A stretch of 64,000 bases of DNA from Lentzea terrae (GCF_003265345.1 NZ_QFWW01000059.1:175238-239237); one strand, 5' to 3'. Positions 33,101 through 42,552 are shown, counted from the first letter of the stretch. A program made the numbers and translations. The notes: a model not told the origin generated them from the sequence alone.

Positions 33101-35271
33101 TTTTCCTCTTCTCCGTGACCATTTCTGCGAACACCGATGCGCAACAGGAACGCGCACGCCAGCAACCCGAGGCCACCCGCGCCCATCGGCGCGGTCTCCA
33201 CACCGGCAGGAGCCATCCGGGGCACGCAGCCGGGCCTGCCCTGGCACTCGTCCAGGATGTAGAGCGCGTTCTTCGCGGCGGACTCCACCTGGCCACCGCC
33301 GGATGCCGCGTAAGCACGCACCACGATCGTGTTGCTGCCCTCTTCCAGGTCGACCGGCGCGCTGGTGGCGCTGCACGCGATGCCGACCGAGTAGCCCTGT
33401 GTCTTGTTCACGACCTCGCAGCGCCCGTTGTGGCTCGCCCAGTCCGCCGGTGGCGCCATGTTCACCGTGCGCCTGGACGACATGCGCCCACCGGTGATCG
33501 AGGAGATCACCGCGGCACCCGCGGTCGGCAACGACGGCGGTGGCGGCGGCGGGGGTGTGGTCGTCGTCGTGACGACGGGCGGCGGGTTGTTCGGCGGTGG
33601 TGTCGGCCCCGGATTCGGCGGTGGGTTGGGCGGCGGGTTGTTGGGCGGCGGAGGCGGCGTGGTCGGCCCCGTCACCGTGAACGCCGTCATGCCCGCGGCA
33701 CCAGCGGTGGTAGCCGTCGACGCGCGCACCGTCACGTCCAGCCTGCCGCTCGTGCAGAACGTGGAACCCGTGCACGGCAACGACAAGTCGGCAGACGTAC
33801 CGGCCGACTGGGCCGACACCGAACCACCGCTGAACGAGCCGGAACCCGTCACGGTGTAGCCGACGACCGGCTCAGCCGACACGGCAGCCGTCCAGCTCAC
33901 CGTCACGACCACGGTCGAAGAGCTGCGCGATTTCTCCCGCACCGTCACACCCGCGGGAGCACCCGGAGCCGAGCCGGCCGGATTGGACGGCTGCGAAGAC
34001 GGCACCGATGGCGGCGGCTGCTCTCCGTTCGGCGGCGGGTTGTTGTTGCCGTTGCCGGGATTGCGCGGCGGCTTCACCGGCTCGTTCGGGTTCGGCGGCG
34101 GGGGCGGCGGCACCGACGGCGGCGGCGAGCGGTCCGGGTCCTTCACCGGCAGCTCGGGGCTGCGGATCGTCAACGACCGCGTCGCGCCGTCCGCGTCCAC
34201 CAGCACACCGTTCGAGGAGCCCGGCACGTTCACGAACAACCGGCCGTCGTCGAACACCAGCTCGGGGTCGGACCCGCCGGACGTGCGCACGTCGTCCCCA
34301 CCGCGCTGCCCGCCGCGGTCCAGGACGATGACCTTGCCGGATCCCTTGCACGGCACGTAGACCTTGTCGCGGAACACCGCGGGCCGACCGGGCTTCGGGC
34401 ACCCGAGCGCACCCACGTCGACCCGCATCACCTGGCCGTCCACGACGAGCACCACCACGGACGAGTCCGGCAGCGACGCGGGCACGAGGTCCGTCGGCGC
34501 GGTCTGCGCGGCGATCACCTCGGCATCGGTGCGGTCGGTCGAACGGGACACGTCCTCACCCGTGCCGTCGCGCACCACGACACCACCGTCGAGGCCGATC
34601 AGGGTGACGCCCTGGTCGTGCGGCACCAGCACGGTGCGCGGCCCGGCACCCGTGACCTGCCGCTGCGACCGCTCCTCGAACCGCTCCTCGTCGTAGGACC
34701 AGTCGAGCGACCGCAACGTGCCGCCGTGGTCGACCAGCCACAGCACACCGCGCTCGTCCACGACGGCGTCGGCAAGCGGTTGCCCGGCCTCCCACGTCTG
34801 CCCGACGTCGGCCAGCGTCAACGGGTCCGCGGTGTGGATCGTGCCGGACGCGCGGTCGACGACGAACACCATCCCGTTGGACACCAGCACCTTGCTCGAC
34901 GCACCGGGCGGCGCCTGCCGCCGGCCGGACGCCAGCAGCGTGGCCAGGTCGATGACCGTGATCTCGCCGGTGCGCCGGTTCAGGACGATCAGCCGGCCGT
35001 CCTCCTGCGCGATCTCCAGCTGCGAGTCGGGCCCGCTGATCTGCAGCCGCGTCTGGGGTTTGCCCGACACCGGGTTGATCTGCACGACCTCACCGCGCTG
35101 GTCGTCGCCCAGCCACGTGAGCCCGTCCGACACCGCGACCGACGTCCGCGAGATGCCCTGCCCCAGCGCGGCGCCCGCGAGCACCAGCACACCCAGCAGT
35201 GCCGCGACGAAACTCGCCGATTCCCGTCCTCCACCGGAGATAATGCGTCTGATCCGGTGCCACCAAGCCAT
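33097..35271 (-). CDS. Secreted/membrane Fn3 protein with propeller-like domain
   Basis: A 724-residue protein from ATG 35271. One N-terminal helix (about 20-38), then about 330 residues of short repeats typical of a beta-propeller (DGLTWLGDD, RLIVLNRRTGEITVIDL and so on). A long Pro/Asn linker follows (about 385-435), then one fibronectin type III-like domain, a second Pro-rich linker, a C-terminal beta domain and a closing helix (about 690-712) with a basic tail. It is anchored at both ends or at the C-terminus. It heads the MoxR-DUF58-transglutaminase-like operon, so it may be the external partner of that complex. Confidence 0.85.
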   Translation of the reverse strand: MAWWHRIRRIISGGGRESASFVAALLGVLVLAGAALGQGISRTSVAVSDGLTWLGDDQRGEVVQINPVSGKPQTRLQISGPDSQLEIAQEDGRLIVLNRRTGEITVIDLATLLASGRRQAPPGASSKVLVSNGMVFVVDRASGTIHTADPLTLADVGQTWEAGQPLADAVVDERGVLWLVDHGGTLRSLDWSYDEERFEERSQRQVTGAGPRTVLVPHDQGVTLIGLDGGVVVRDGTGEDVSRSTDRTDAEVIAAQTAPTDLVPASLPDSSVVVLVVDGQVMRVDVGALGCPKPGRPAVFRDKVYVPCKGSGKVIVLDRGGQRGGDDVRTSGGSDPELVFDDGRLFVNVPGSSNGVLVDADGATRSLTIRSPELPVKDPDRSPPPSVPPPPPPNPNEPVKPPRNPGNGNNNPPPNGEQPPPSVPSSQPSNPAGSAPGAPAGVTVREKSRSSSTVVVTVSWTAAVSAEPVVGYTVTGSGSFSGGSVSAQSAGTSADLSLPCTGSTFCTSGRLDVTVRASTATTAGAAGMTAFTVTGPTTPPPPPNNPPPNPPPNPGPTPPPNNPPPVVTTTTTPPPPPPPSLPTAGAAVISSITGGRMSSRRTVNMAPPADWASHNGRCEVVNKTQGYSVGIACSATSAPVDLEEGSNTIVVRAYAASGGGQVESAAKNALYILDECQGRPGCVPRMAPAGVETAPMGAGGLGLLACAFLLRIGVRRNGHGEEEK

Positions 35272-35456
35272 GCGCGCCTCCCTCGCCCGCCGGGGATGCT
35301 AGCCCCCGGCTATGACAACTTCGGACGGTGCACGGTTCCCGGATCGCCCGGTCAGCCGACTGGCGGACATCAACGAATGTAATGACGAGGTCTGACAGTT
35401 TTGGAAACCGAATGGCGCTCCCCCAATCCGATCAACGCGTAGGGCAGAGTGGTCGT

Positions 35457-36101
35457 ATGGAGATCCCCGGCATGGGACTGGCCAAGCAGGCGCTCGGCGC
35501 CGCGATCGAGACCACCGCGACCGTGGCCGCCGTGCCAGGCCGCGTGCTGAGCCTGATCGGCGAGGTCGAGCAGCTCGTCCGCAAGGTCAGCGGCACGGTC
35601 GACGCCATCGACGACATCGTGAAGAAGGCCGACGCCCTGGTCGACCGCACCGACCACGTCGTCGCGGACGCGGAGAAGGCCGTCGACGAGGTCCGCGCGA
35701 TCACGGCGACCGCGAGCGACGTCGCGGAGCGTGCGGCGCACGTCGTCACGACAGCCGGCCACACCGCGCACACGGCCAACGAGCTGCTCGGCCTCTACGA
35801 ACCGATCGCCAAGCAGGCCCAGCCGCTCGCGAAGCGGTTCGTGGAGGAGCTCTCGCCGCACGAGGTCGAGGCCGCGATCAAGCTCGTCGACGAGCTGCCG
35901 GTGCTGACCGAGCACCTCATCAGCGACATCCTGCCGATCCTGGGGACGCTGGACCGGGTCGGTCCGGAGGTGCACCAGCTGCTCGAGGTCACGAGCGACA
36001 TGCGCCAGGCCATCCTCGGCATCCCCGGCTTCGCGTTCATGCGTCGGCGCGGCGAGAAAAAAGAAGGGGAAGAAGGTGTGAAAGCGGTCGAGAACGGGTA
36101 G
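35457..36101 (+). CDS. Helical coiled-coil protein of unknown function
   Basis: A 214-residue protein; ATG 35457 is chosen over starts further upstream because the region before it looks non-coding. Residues about 20-125 are a continuous amphipathic helix pattern with VEQLVRKVSGTVDAIDDIVKK-like heptads, resembling apolipoprotein-like or DUF948-type bundles. The C-terminus ends in a Lys/Glu-rich tail. No signal or membrane helix. Probably a scaffold; not assigned. Confidence 0.75.
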   Translation: MEIPGMGLAKQALGAAIETTATVAAVPGRVLSLIGEVEQLVRKVSGTVDAIDDIVKKADALVDRTDHVVADAEKAVDEVRAITATASDVAERAAHVVTTAGHTAHTANELLGLYEPIAKQAQPLAKRFVEELSPHEVEAAIKLVDELPVLTEHLISDILPILGTLDRVGPEVHQLLEVTSDMRQAILGIPGFAFMRRRGEKKEGEEGVKAVENG

Positions 36102-36110
36102 TCGGCCCGA

Positions 36111-36377
36111 ATGACCGCCGATGCACGCGTGGACCAACTGACCTGGTGGCTGCTCAGCAGTGTTTTCGGACTGCTGTCCTTGATCAACATCGGCCTCGCG
36201 TTAACCGAGAGAGCCAGCTGGCCCTACGTGCTCGCGGCCGTGCTGGTCGCCGCGAGCACGTGGAGCGCCAGACACGCGCTCAGATCTTCCCCGTCTTCTG
36301 CTGCGTCAGGTTCGACGGAGCCCCGAACCGGAAGGGCCGCACCCGATAGGTCGCGGTTTTCTCGTCTGGGAGTGTGA
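36111..36377 (+). CDS. Small two-helix membrane protein
   Basis: An 88-residue ORF 9 bp after the coiled-coil gene. Two clear hydrophobic helices (about 12-30 and 38-54) argue that the first 60 codons are real. The last 33 codons lie opposite the end of the Fn3 lipoprotein gene and are low-complexity Ser/Arg, so the true C-terminus or even the gene is less certain. No strong ribosome site. Confidence 0.5.
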   Translation: MTADARVDQLTWWLLSSVFGLLSLINIGLALTERASWPYVLAAVLVAASTWSARHALRSSPSSAASGSTEPRTGRAAPDRSRFSRLGV

Positions 36378-36951
36378 TCAGCCCGAACGAGGTGACGTCC
36401 GGATCGAGCTGGGCGGCGACGCGGTAGTCGGCCGCGCCCGCCGGCTTGAGCTCGATCAGGTACCCCTCCTCGTCGGACGCGTGGTCCTCCCACGTTAACA
36501 AGATCCCGTTGGCGTGCTTCACCACCGCCCGCACGTTCCCCGGCACCGCCTCCGGCGCGGACACCGGATGCGTGCCCCCACCGCCCTTGCGCGGCTCCGC
36601 CCACTCGTGCCCGTCGGTCTCCGGCACCTCGTCGCCGGGCGGCAGCGTGATGTCCACAGTGGCCGACGCAGGCCCGCTGAACGGCCGGACCCGGTAGTAG
36701 AACTGGGTTTCCGGGATCAGGTCCGGGTGCCGGTAGGAGGTCTTGGACGGTGGCGTGAACTCCAGCACCACGTAGTCGCCGTCGGCCGCGTTCGCGTACT
36801 CGACGACCTGTCCGGCCGTCCCCGCTTCCGGACGCCAGTGCAGCGTCACGTCGGTCGGCGAGGTCAGCTCGGACGTCAGCACGGGGTCCTGCTGTTCTTG
36901 GCCGCAGGCAGCCAAGAACAGCAGTCCCACCAACGTCAAGCGCTTGATCAC
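36280..36951 (-). CDS. Fibronectin type III-like lipoprotein
   Basis: A 223-residue protein from GTG 36951, overlapping the stop of the upstream gene (GTGA). Lipobox LFLAACGQE gives a lipid-modified Cys near residue 16. Two Fn3-like beta-sandwiches follow (about 25-105 with YYRVRPF, and 135-215 with TYRVRPF), separated by a Gly/Pro linker. Likely a surface adhesion or carbohydrate-binding partner of the lyase-like protein encoded just upstream. Confidence 0.8.
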   Translation of the reverse strand: MIKRLTLVGLLFLAACGQEQQDPVLTSELTSPTDVTLHWRPEAGTAGQVVEYANAADGDYVVLEFTPPSKTSYRHPDLIPETQFYYRVRPFSGPASATVDITLPPGDEVPETDGHEWAEPRKGGGGTHPVSAPEAVPGNVRAVVKHANGILLTWEDHASDEEGYLIELKPAGAADYRVAAQLDPDVTSFGLITLPDEKTATYRVRPFRFGAPSNLTQQKTGKI

Positions 36952-37550
36952 TTGCGCCAGAACTTGATGCCGCTCCACACGACCGTCGCCGGGCCCTGAC
37001 CGCTCGCGGTCCGGTACGCGCCGAACTTGTCGTAGAAGTTCCCGCCACCACTCGCGTAGGTGTGCTTGCGCGAGCCGTTGATGTACGTGCGGTGCTGGCT
37101 GCCCACGACGTGCACGGTGTTGACCCGCACGGTCGTGCCGACAGTGGCCCCGGTGGCCACGGTGGTGCCACCGTGCACGGCGTACAACCGGCCGCCGCGC
37201 TCCACGGCGAGCATGAAGTACGGACCCGCGCCGGGGTCGTCCTTGAACGTCTGCTTCAGACTGATGCGGGTGCCACCGAGACTCGTGATCCGGAAGCTGC
37301 CCTCGAACTGTCGCGTGCCGCCGGTGTAAGTGGCGTACCGGCGTTCGGCACGCTGGTCACCGCTCGCGGTCGAACAGGTGAGCCGGAACGTCAGGTCGCT
37401 GACCGTGCCGCAGCCGCGCTGCTGCACGTTGAACGACGGTGAGTAGCTCGTCCACGGACCGGTTTCCACCTGAGCTAGTGCGGGCGAGCCCGACACGAGC
37501 AGACCGGTCGCCAGTGCGAACCCCGCGACGATGCGGAGTCGTTCGGACAT
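36948..37550 (-). CDS. Secreted polysaccharide lyase-like protein
   Basis: A 200-residue protein from ATG 37550 (GAGGAGGTAT upstream) with a signal peptide cleaved after PALAQ (about 27). The mature part is a jelly roll: YTGGTRQFEGSFRI, ISLKQTF and YDKFGAYRTASG recall alginate-lyase family folds (Gln in KQ, Tyr-x-Lys-x-Gly-x-Tyr). Substrate not determinable. Divergent from a LysR gene across an 80-bp region rich in dyads. Confidence 0.72.
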   Translation of the reverse strand: MSERLRIVAGFALATGLLVSGSPALAQVETGPWTSYSPSFNVQQRGCGTVSDLTFRLTCSTASGDQRAERRYATYTGGTRQFEGSFRITSLGGTRISLKQTFKDDPGAGPYFMLAVERGGRLYAVHGGTTVATGATVGTTVRVNTVHVVGSQHRTYINGSRKHTYASGGGNFYDKFGAYRTASGQGPATVVWSGIKFWRK

Positions 37551-37567
37551 ACCGATACCTCCTCAAG

Positions 37568-37622
37568 ACGTGCTGAAGACAGCACGTGTTTCCAGGGGGC
37601 GGTATCGGCAGCGTAGCCGATA
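37568..37622. promoter_or_regulatory. Two dyads in LysR/lyase divergent promoter
   Basis: ACGTGCTG-AAGA-CAGCACGT at 37568-37587 is a perfect 8-bp inverted repeat and TATCGGC-AGCGTA-GCCGATA at 37603-37622 a perfect 7-bp repeat with the T-N11-A form used by LysR proteins. Both lie between the lyase-like gene (start 37550) and the LysR gene (start 37631). The second is only 9 bp from the LysR ATG, which suits autorepression. Confidence 0.5.
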
Positions 37623-37630
37623 ATGATCTG

Positions 37631-38518
37631 ATGTTCGACCTCCATCGCCTGCGACTGCTGCGCGAGCTCTCCCAGCGGGGCACGCTCGCCGCCGTCGCCC
37701 AGGCGCTGAACTACAGCCCGTCGTCGGTCTCGCAGCAGTTGTCGTTGCTGGAGACCGAGGTCGGCGTGCCGTTGCTGGAGCCGGTCGGCAGGCGGGTGAA
37801 GCTCACGCCGCAGGCCGAGATCCTGGTGCGGCACACCGAGGAGGTGCTGACCAGGCTGGAGCAGGCCGAGTCGGAGGTCGCCGCCTCGCTGCACGAGATC
37901 ACCGGGACGCTGCGGGTCGCGACGTTCCAGACCGCGGCGCTCGCGTTGATCCCTGCGACGCTGGCCCGCATGCGAGACGAGCATCCGTCACTTCGGATCG
38001 AGTTCCAGGTCCTCGACCCCGCGGAAGCGCTTTCCGCCTTGCACGCGCGGGACTTCGACCTCGTGTTCGTCGAGGAGTGGCCGGACCAGCCGGAGGCGCG
38101 GCTCGCCGGGCTGGAATACCGGGAGCTGTGCCGGGACCCGATCCGGCTGGCCGTCCCACGTGGACTGTCCGACGCCGAGATCGGCTCGTTCCCGTGGATC
38201 ATGGAGCCCGGTGGCTTCCCGCAACGGACGTTCAACGTGAACTGGTGCCGCAACAACGGCTACGAGCCGGACGTGCGCTTCTCGTCGACCGACGTGCTGG
38301 TGAAGCTGCGGTTCGTGGAACGCGGTCTCGCGGTCGCGCTGCTGCCGGACCTCATCTGGTACGACCGCGAGGTCACCGTCGACCTGCACGAGCTGCCGGT
38401 GCCGCAGTCCCGGCTGCTGTTCACTGCGGCACGGGCAGGACGAGGTCAGCATCCCGCTGTGCAGGCGTTTCGCGAGACGCTGGCGCTTTCCGTAGCGCCG
38501 CTCCAACCCCAGCAGTGA
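37631..38518 (+). CDS. LysR family transcriptional regulator
   Basis: A 295-residue LTTR. The N-terminal HTH reads LRELSQRGTLAAVAQALNYSPSSVSQQLSLLE (about 9-40), then the linker helix (about 55-85) and the periplasmic-binding-like effector domain (about 90-285). Length is normal. It is divergent from the lyase-like gene. Its last 32 codons overlap the end of the convergent EamA gene by 98 bp, an unusually long overlap. Confidence 0.92.
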   Translation: MFDLHRLRLLRELSQRGTLAAVAQALNYSPSSVSQQLSLLETEVGVPLLEPVGRRVKLTPQAEILVRHTEEVLTRLEQAESEVAASLHEITGTLRVATFQTAALALIPATLARMRDEHPSLRIEFQVLDPAEALSALHARDFDLVFVEEWPDQPEARLAGLEYRELCRDPIRLAVPRGLSDAEIGSFPWIMEPGGFPQRTFNVNWCRNNGYEPDVRFSSTDVLVKLRFVERGLAVALLPDLIWYDREVTVDLHELPVPQSRLLFTAARAGRGQHPAVQAFRETLALSVAPLQPQQ

Positions 38519-39284
38519 TCACCAACCCGATGGCGCACAACGAGATCACGCTCAGGTGCTGGCCGAGCAGCACCGCGCCGGCCAGCGCGGCCGCGGCGGG
38601 TTCGAGTGCGAGCACGACCCCGAACGTGCTGGCCTGCAGCGTCTTCAGCGCCTTGATCTCGAGCGTGTACGGAATCGCGGACGCCAGCAGCGCCACCAGC
38701 GTGCCCAGCAAGAGGATCTTGGGCTCGAACAACGTGGTTCCGGCTGTCGACAGCCCGTACGGCAACGTGAGCGCCGCCGCGATCACGCTGGCACCCGCGA
38801 GTCCGCCGGTGCCGAGCCCCGCGGTCGCGAGCTTGCGTCCGGCCAGCACGTAACAGGCCCAGAACGCCGCCGCGAACAGCGCGAGCAGCACGCCGATCAT
38901 GTCCAGGTGCGCGCCCGTGTACTCGCGCATGCCGAGGACGATCACACCGGCCAGCGCGAGCCCGACCCACACGAAGTCCTTCGCTCTCCTGCTCAGGACC
39001 GCCGCGAGCCCCAGCGGCCCCAGGAACTCGATCGTCACCGCCACGCCGAGCGGGATCCGGTCGAGCGCCAGGTAGAACGTGCCGTTCATGCCGGCCATCG
39101 TCATCCCGAGCACGAGGGTCTCCTGGCGGAACTTCGGTTTGGCGACCACGGCCAGCATCAGCGCCGCGATGCCGAGCCTGAGCGCCGTCGCACCGGGCGC
39201 GCCGATCTGCCCGAAGAGCTGGCTCGCGAACGCCGCGCCGAACTGCAGTGAGATGACCGAACCGAGGACCAGGAGGACTGCCAT
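38421..39284 (-). CDS. EamA/DMT family transporter
   Basis: A 287-residue protein with ten hydrophobic helices in two five-helix repeats; LGPLGLAAVLSRR and LEPAAAALAGAVLLGQHLS are the EamA signatures at the end of each half. It exports small metabolites such as amino acids by family analogy. ATG 39284 has a weak ribosome site. The C-terminal 25 residues lie outside the membrane and are encoded opposite the LysR gene. Confidence 0.92.
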   Translation of the reverse strand: MAVLLVLGSVISLQFGAAFASQLFGQIGAPGATALRLGIAALMLAVVAKPKFRQETLVLGMTMAGMNGTFYLALDRIPLGVAVTIEFLGPLGLAAVLSRRAKDFVWVGLALAGVIVLGMREYTGAHLDMIGVLLALFAAAFWACYVLAGRKLATAGLGTGGLAGASVIAAALTLPYGLSTAGTTLFEPKILLLGTLVALLASAIPYTLEIKALKTLQASTFGVVLALEPAAAALAGAVLLGQHLSVISLCAIGLVITAGVGAALRKAPASRETPAQRDADLVLPVPQ

Positions 39285-39377
39285 GCGTCCAGCTTTGTTC
39301 GTTCGCTCCCTTCAGTACAGCGAATGTTTCTGAGCGATATCGTTCGGTTTTCCCGAACCTTTAGACTTGCGGGTGCA

Positions 39378-40286
39378 ATGAGACGCAAACCCTCCTCCCC
39401 GCTCCCCCAGCGCGCCGGCCTCGACGCCGCGCGGCTGAAGCTGCCGCCGTCCGGCTCGTGGCTGTCGCTGCGCGACCACCTGGTGGAACGCCTGCCGCGG
39501 GTCGCCCCCGCGCGGATCGAGGAGATGCTGCGCGAGGAGCGGATCTGGGGCGTCTCCGGTCCGCTGGGCATCGACACGCCGTTCGTGCCCGACAGCTACA
39601 TCTGGTTCCACCGCGACCTGCCCGTCGAGGCCCCGGTCCCGTTCGAGGTGGGCGTGGTCTACCAGGACGACGACATCGTGGTCGCCGACAAGCCCCACTT
39701 CCTGGCGACGATCCCGCGCGGCCAGCACATCATGCAGACCGCGCTGGTCCGGCTGCGCGACTCGCTGGGCCTGCCCGACCTCTCCCCCGCGCACCGCCTG
39801 GACCGGGTCACGGCAGGGCTGGTGCTGTTCGTGGTGCGGCGCGAACTGCGCGGCAAGTACCAGACGATGTTCCGCGATCGCCTGGTGTCCAAGGAGTACG
39901 AGGCCATCGCCCCGTACTCCCCGTCGTTGTCGCTGCCCACCGTCGTGCGTTCGCGCATCATCAAGGAACGCGGCATCATCACCGCCTTCGAACAGGACGG
40001 TCCGCCGAACGCCGAGACCCACGTGTCCCTTGTGGAGCGTCGGGACTCGCTGGGCCGCTACCGCTTGCGGCCGCTGACCGGTCGCACCCACCAGCTGCGC
40101 CTGCACATGTCCGGTCTCGGCGTGCCGATCGTGAACGACGACTTCTACCCCGTGCTGCGGGAGCGCCCGCTGGACGACTTCTCGACTCCGTTGCAGCTGC
40201 TGGCCCGCACGTTGTCCTTTGTGGACCCCGTGTCCGGTGTCGATCGCTCGTTCACCTCGGGGTTGCGGCTGTCCGCCTGGTCATGA
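39378..40286 (+). CDS. RluA-type pseudouridine synthase
   Basis: A 302-residue enzyme from ATG 39378. The catalytic motif PAHRLDRVTAGLVLF near residue 137 supplies the nucleophilic Asp. RLRPLTGRTHQLRLHMSGLGVPIVND is the second conserved block. The N-terminal 70 residues are not a clear S4 domain. It isomerises a uridine in rRNA or tRNA; the specific site is unknown. Overlaps the convergent phosphotransferase gene by 6 bp. Confidence 0.92.
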   Translation: MRRKPSSPLPQRAGLDAARLKLPPSGSWLSLRDHLVERLPRVAPARIEEMLREERIWGVSGPLGIDTPFVPDSYIWFHRDLPVEAPVPFEVGVVYQDDDIVVADKPHFLATIPRGQHIMQTALVRLRDSLGLPDLSPAHRLDRVTAGLVLFVVRRELRGKYQTMFRDRLVSKEYEAIAPYSPSLSLPTVVRSRIIKERGIITAFEQDGPPNAETHVSLVERRDSLGRYRLRPLTGRTHQLRLHMSGLGVPIVNDDFYPVLRERPLDDFSTPLQLLARTLSFVDPVSGVDRSFTSGLRLSAWS

Positions 40287-41174
40287 CACGTGCGTGCGCC
40301 GGGTCTCGATCGACTGCGGCTCCCAGATCCGGTTCATCCGCTCAAGCAACCGCCCGGCGAGCGCGCTCATCGCGGGACGGGTCTCGGTGAATCCCGCCAC
40401 CACCCGCGCCCGGAACATCAACCGGCCGCGCGCGGTCGTGCTGTACCAGAACCAGTCCTCGTCGACGACCCTGGCGAGGTGATCGGTGCCGTCCCGCTCG
40501 GCCCGCTGCACCAGCGCGTCACCCTGCACCAGCCACCGCACGCAGGCGTCCTCCAGCGGCTCGACCCGGCCGCGTTCCTCGAAGTAGGCCTGCTCGGCGG
40601 CCTCCCGCAGCTCTCGCGGCGTCTCGGACACCGTCGCGCAGGTCGGAAAGCCCATCCGCAGGTACACGAGCTCGGTGAGCCCGTCGCCCAGCATCGCGCC
40701 CTCGAAGTCGACGAACCGGGCTCCGCGTTCGGTGTACATGTCGTTGCCCGGGCACGGGTCGCCGTGCAGGAGGTCGAACCTGCCGGTGTCCTCGAAGTTC
40801 AGTTCGTCCTCGGCGTTTCCGATCTCGACGTCCAGCGCCCTGACGAACCGCAGGAACGGTTCCGGGTCCGGGACGGGCTGACGCGGCAGCCGGCCGGCGT
40901 GCTCCGGACCGGTGGCCATGTGCAGTTTGGCGAGGCCGCGGGCGTAGTCGATCACCCAGTCCTCTTCGGGCGGGTCTGAGCGCAGCCGTTCCATCACCAC
41001 GGTCTGGTTGTCCCGGTCCAGGTCGAGGATGCGCGGGACCAGGCCGGTGTGCTCGGCCAGTCTCAGCGCGGTGATCTCGCGGTCGAACGCGGCTCGCTCG
41101 CCGATCACCTGCTTGATGATCCGGTCGCCGTCCGCCCAGACGTTGGACCGCTGGCCGCTCTCCAGTTTCTGCAT
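40281..41174 (-). CDS. APH-fold phosphotransferase
   Basis: A 297-residue kinase-like protein from ATG 41174. Lys in DRIIKQVIGERA, the catalytic loop LLHGDPCPGNDMY near residue 147 (HGD-x4-N) and RFVDFEGAMLG (Asp of DFG-like motif) are all present. This fold includes aminoglycoside and choline/homoserine kinases; there is no sign of resistance specificity. Substrate unknown. Confidence 0.85.
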   Translation of the reverse strand: MQKLESGQRSNVWADGDRIIKQVIGERAAFDREITALRLAEHTGLVPRILDLDRDNQTVVMERLRSDPPEEDWVIDYARGLAKLHMATGPEHAGRLPRQPVPDPEPFLRFVRALDVEIGNAEDELNFEDTGRFDLLHGDPCPGNDMYTERGARFVDFEGAMLGDGLTELVYLRMGFPTCATVSETPRELREAAEQAYFEERGRVEPLEDACVRWLVQGDALVQRAERDGTDHLARVVDEDWFWYSTTARGRLMFRARVVAGFTETRPAMSALAGRLLERMNRIWEPQSIETRRTHVS

Positions 41175-41423
41175 GTCCCCATCCTGGCGTGCTGTTGCGC
41201 CTTGCGGCGACCCGAATTTCTGTGGTTCCGTTTTGTTGGCGGTTGCGGCGCATGGTCGAGTTGCGTGCGTCGGCTTTCTTTTGCGTGCGTGGTTTCCAGT
41301 GGTTGCGTTGCGTCTAGAGAGAAGAGAACTAACGGTGCCATATGCAGTCTGAGCTGCATGTCCACCCCATTGTGTGGCCACCAGCCCAGTTTGGAGAAAT
41401 TGATCTCGAATAGAATATGAGCT
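41175..41423. other. AT-richer intergenic region with one dyad
   Basis: The 249-bp gap is visibly less GC-rich than its surroundings. It contains ATGCAG-TCTGAG-CTGCAT at 41342-41359 and a promoter-like TAGAAT shortly before the ATG of the DUF222 pseudogene. No open frame with coding character is seen. Confidence 0.4.
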
Positions 41424-42552
41424 ATGGAAGCCGTCGAGGTTCTCGATGCTCTCTCGTATCATCAGAGTCAGGTTGCCTATCATCAGGCGCAGTTTTTGCG
41501 GGCGCTCGCGGATTACGCCATCGCGTGTGAAGGCGAGGAGTTCTTCGACGCCGAGATCTCGGCCGCGATGCGGTGGACGCCCGGCTGGACCACCGACCAG
41601 ATCGCACTGGCCCTCGGCCTCGCCACCAAGCTGCCCAAGACCCTGGATGCCTTGGAGAAGGGCGAGATCAACCTCTACAAGGCGCGGGTGCTGTACGACA
41701 AGACGCTCCCGCTGTCGGCGGACTTGGCCGCCGAGGTGGAGAACGCGTGCTGGCCAAGGCGCCGGACCAGACCGGTGCGCAGACGCGGCGGCTGGCCAGC
41801 AGGGTCGTGATGCGGGTGGATCCGGAGGGGCACCGGGATCGCGTTGAGATGCGCAAGGCGCAGCGGTGCACCGGCGTCGACAAGCCCGAGGACGGCACGG
41901 CGAAGTTCTGGGCCTTCCTGTCGGTGGAGCAGGCCGCTGCTTTTTACGAGCGCGTCGACACGATCGCCCGCCAGGCGCAGTCGCCCACCGATCCGCGGAC
42001 GCTGGACCAGATCCGCGCCGACGTCGTCGCGGCCTTGCTGCTCGCGACGCCGGGCAAGGCCAGCGCGGTCAAGGTCGAGCTGTACGTGACGGTGTCGGCC
42101 GCGACGCTGCTGGGCCTGTCCGAACAGCCCGGCGAACTCGCCGGCTACGGCCCGATCACCGCCGACCTGGCCCGCGAGCTGGCCGGGGACTCGACCTGGC
42201 GGCGACTGCTCACCGACCCGGTCACCGGCGAGGCCCTCGAATTCGGCACCAGCACCTATCGGCCACCGGCGAAGCTGCGCCGGTTTGTGTGGACGCGGGA
42301 CCGGATCTGCCGCTTCCCCGGTTGCATGCGGCCCTCCCACAAATCGGACCTGGACCACACGGTGCCATTCCCGCTCGGATCGACCTCGGCGGCCAATCTG
42401 GGCGTGTTCTGCCGGTATCACCACCGCGTCAAGCACCGCTCAGCCTGGAAACCACCCAGCCCAGCCCAGGCACGTTCCACTTCCGCAGCCCCGCAGGCAA
42501 GACCTACGTCCGCGAACCCGAACCAGTGCTCGGCGACCCGCCACCCTTCTGA
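41424..42552 (+). pseudogene. DUF222/HNH endonuclease gene with two frameshifts
   Basis: Three frames must be joined to give one DUF222-HNH protein of about 375 residues. The first frame runs to about 41746 (MEAVEVLDALSYHQSQVAYH onward, helical DUF222 start). The second frame continues with VLAKAPDQTGAQTRRLAS to about 42450 and contains an intact HNH site (CRFPGCMRPSHKSDLDHTVP and CRYHHRVKH). The third ends with TFHFRSPAGKTY and EPVLGDPPPF. Each junction is explained by one missing base. This family (related to mycobacterial 13E12 repeats) is often multicopy and decayed. Sequencing error at both sites is the alternative. Confidence 0.8.

Noticed and set aside
33115..35382. Plus-strand open frame of about 750 codons opposite the Fn3 protein gene
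   Set aside because: Composition is dominated by Arg and His from GC-rich antisense DNA; the minus-strand gene has a signal helix, propeller repeats and operon coupling.
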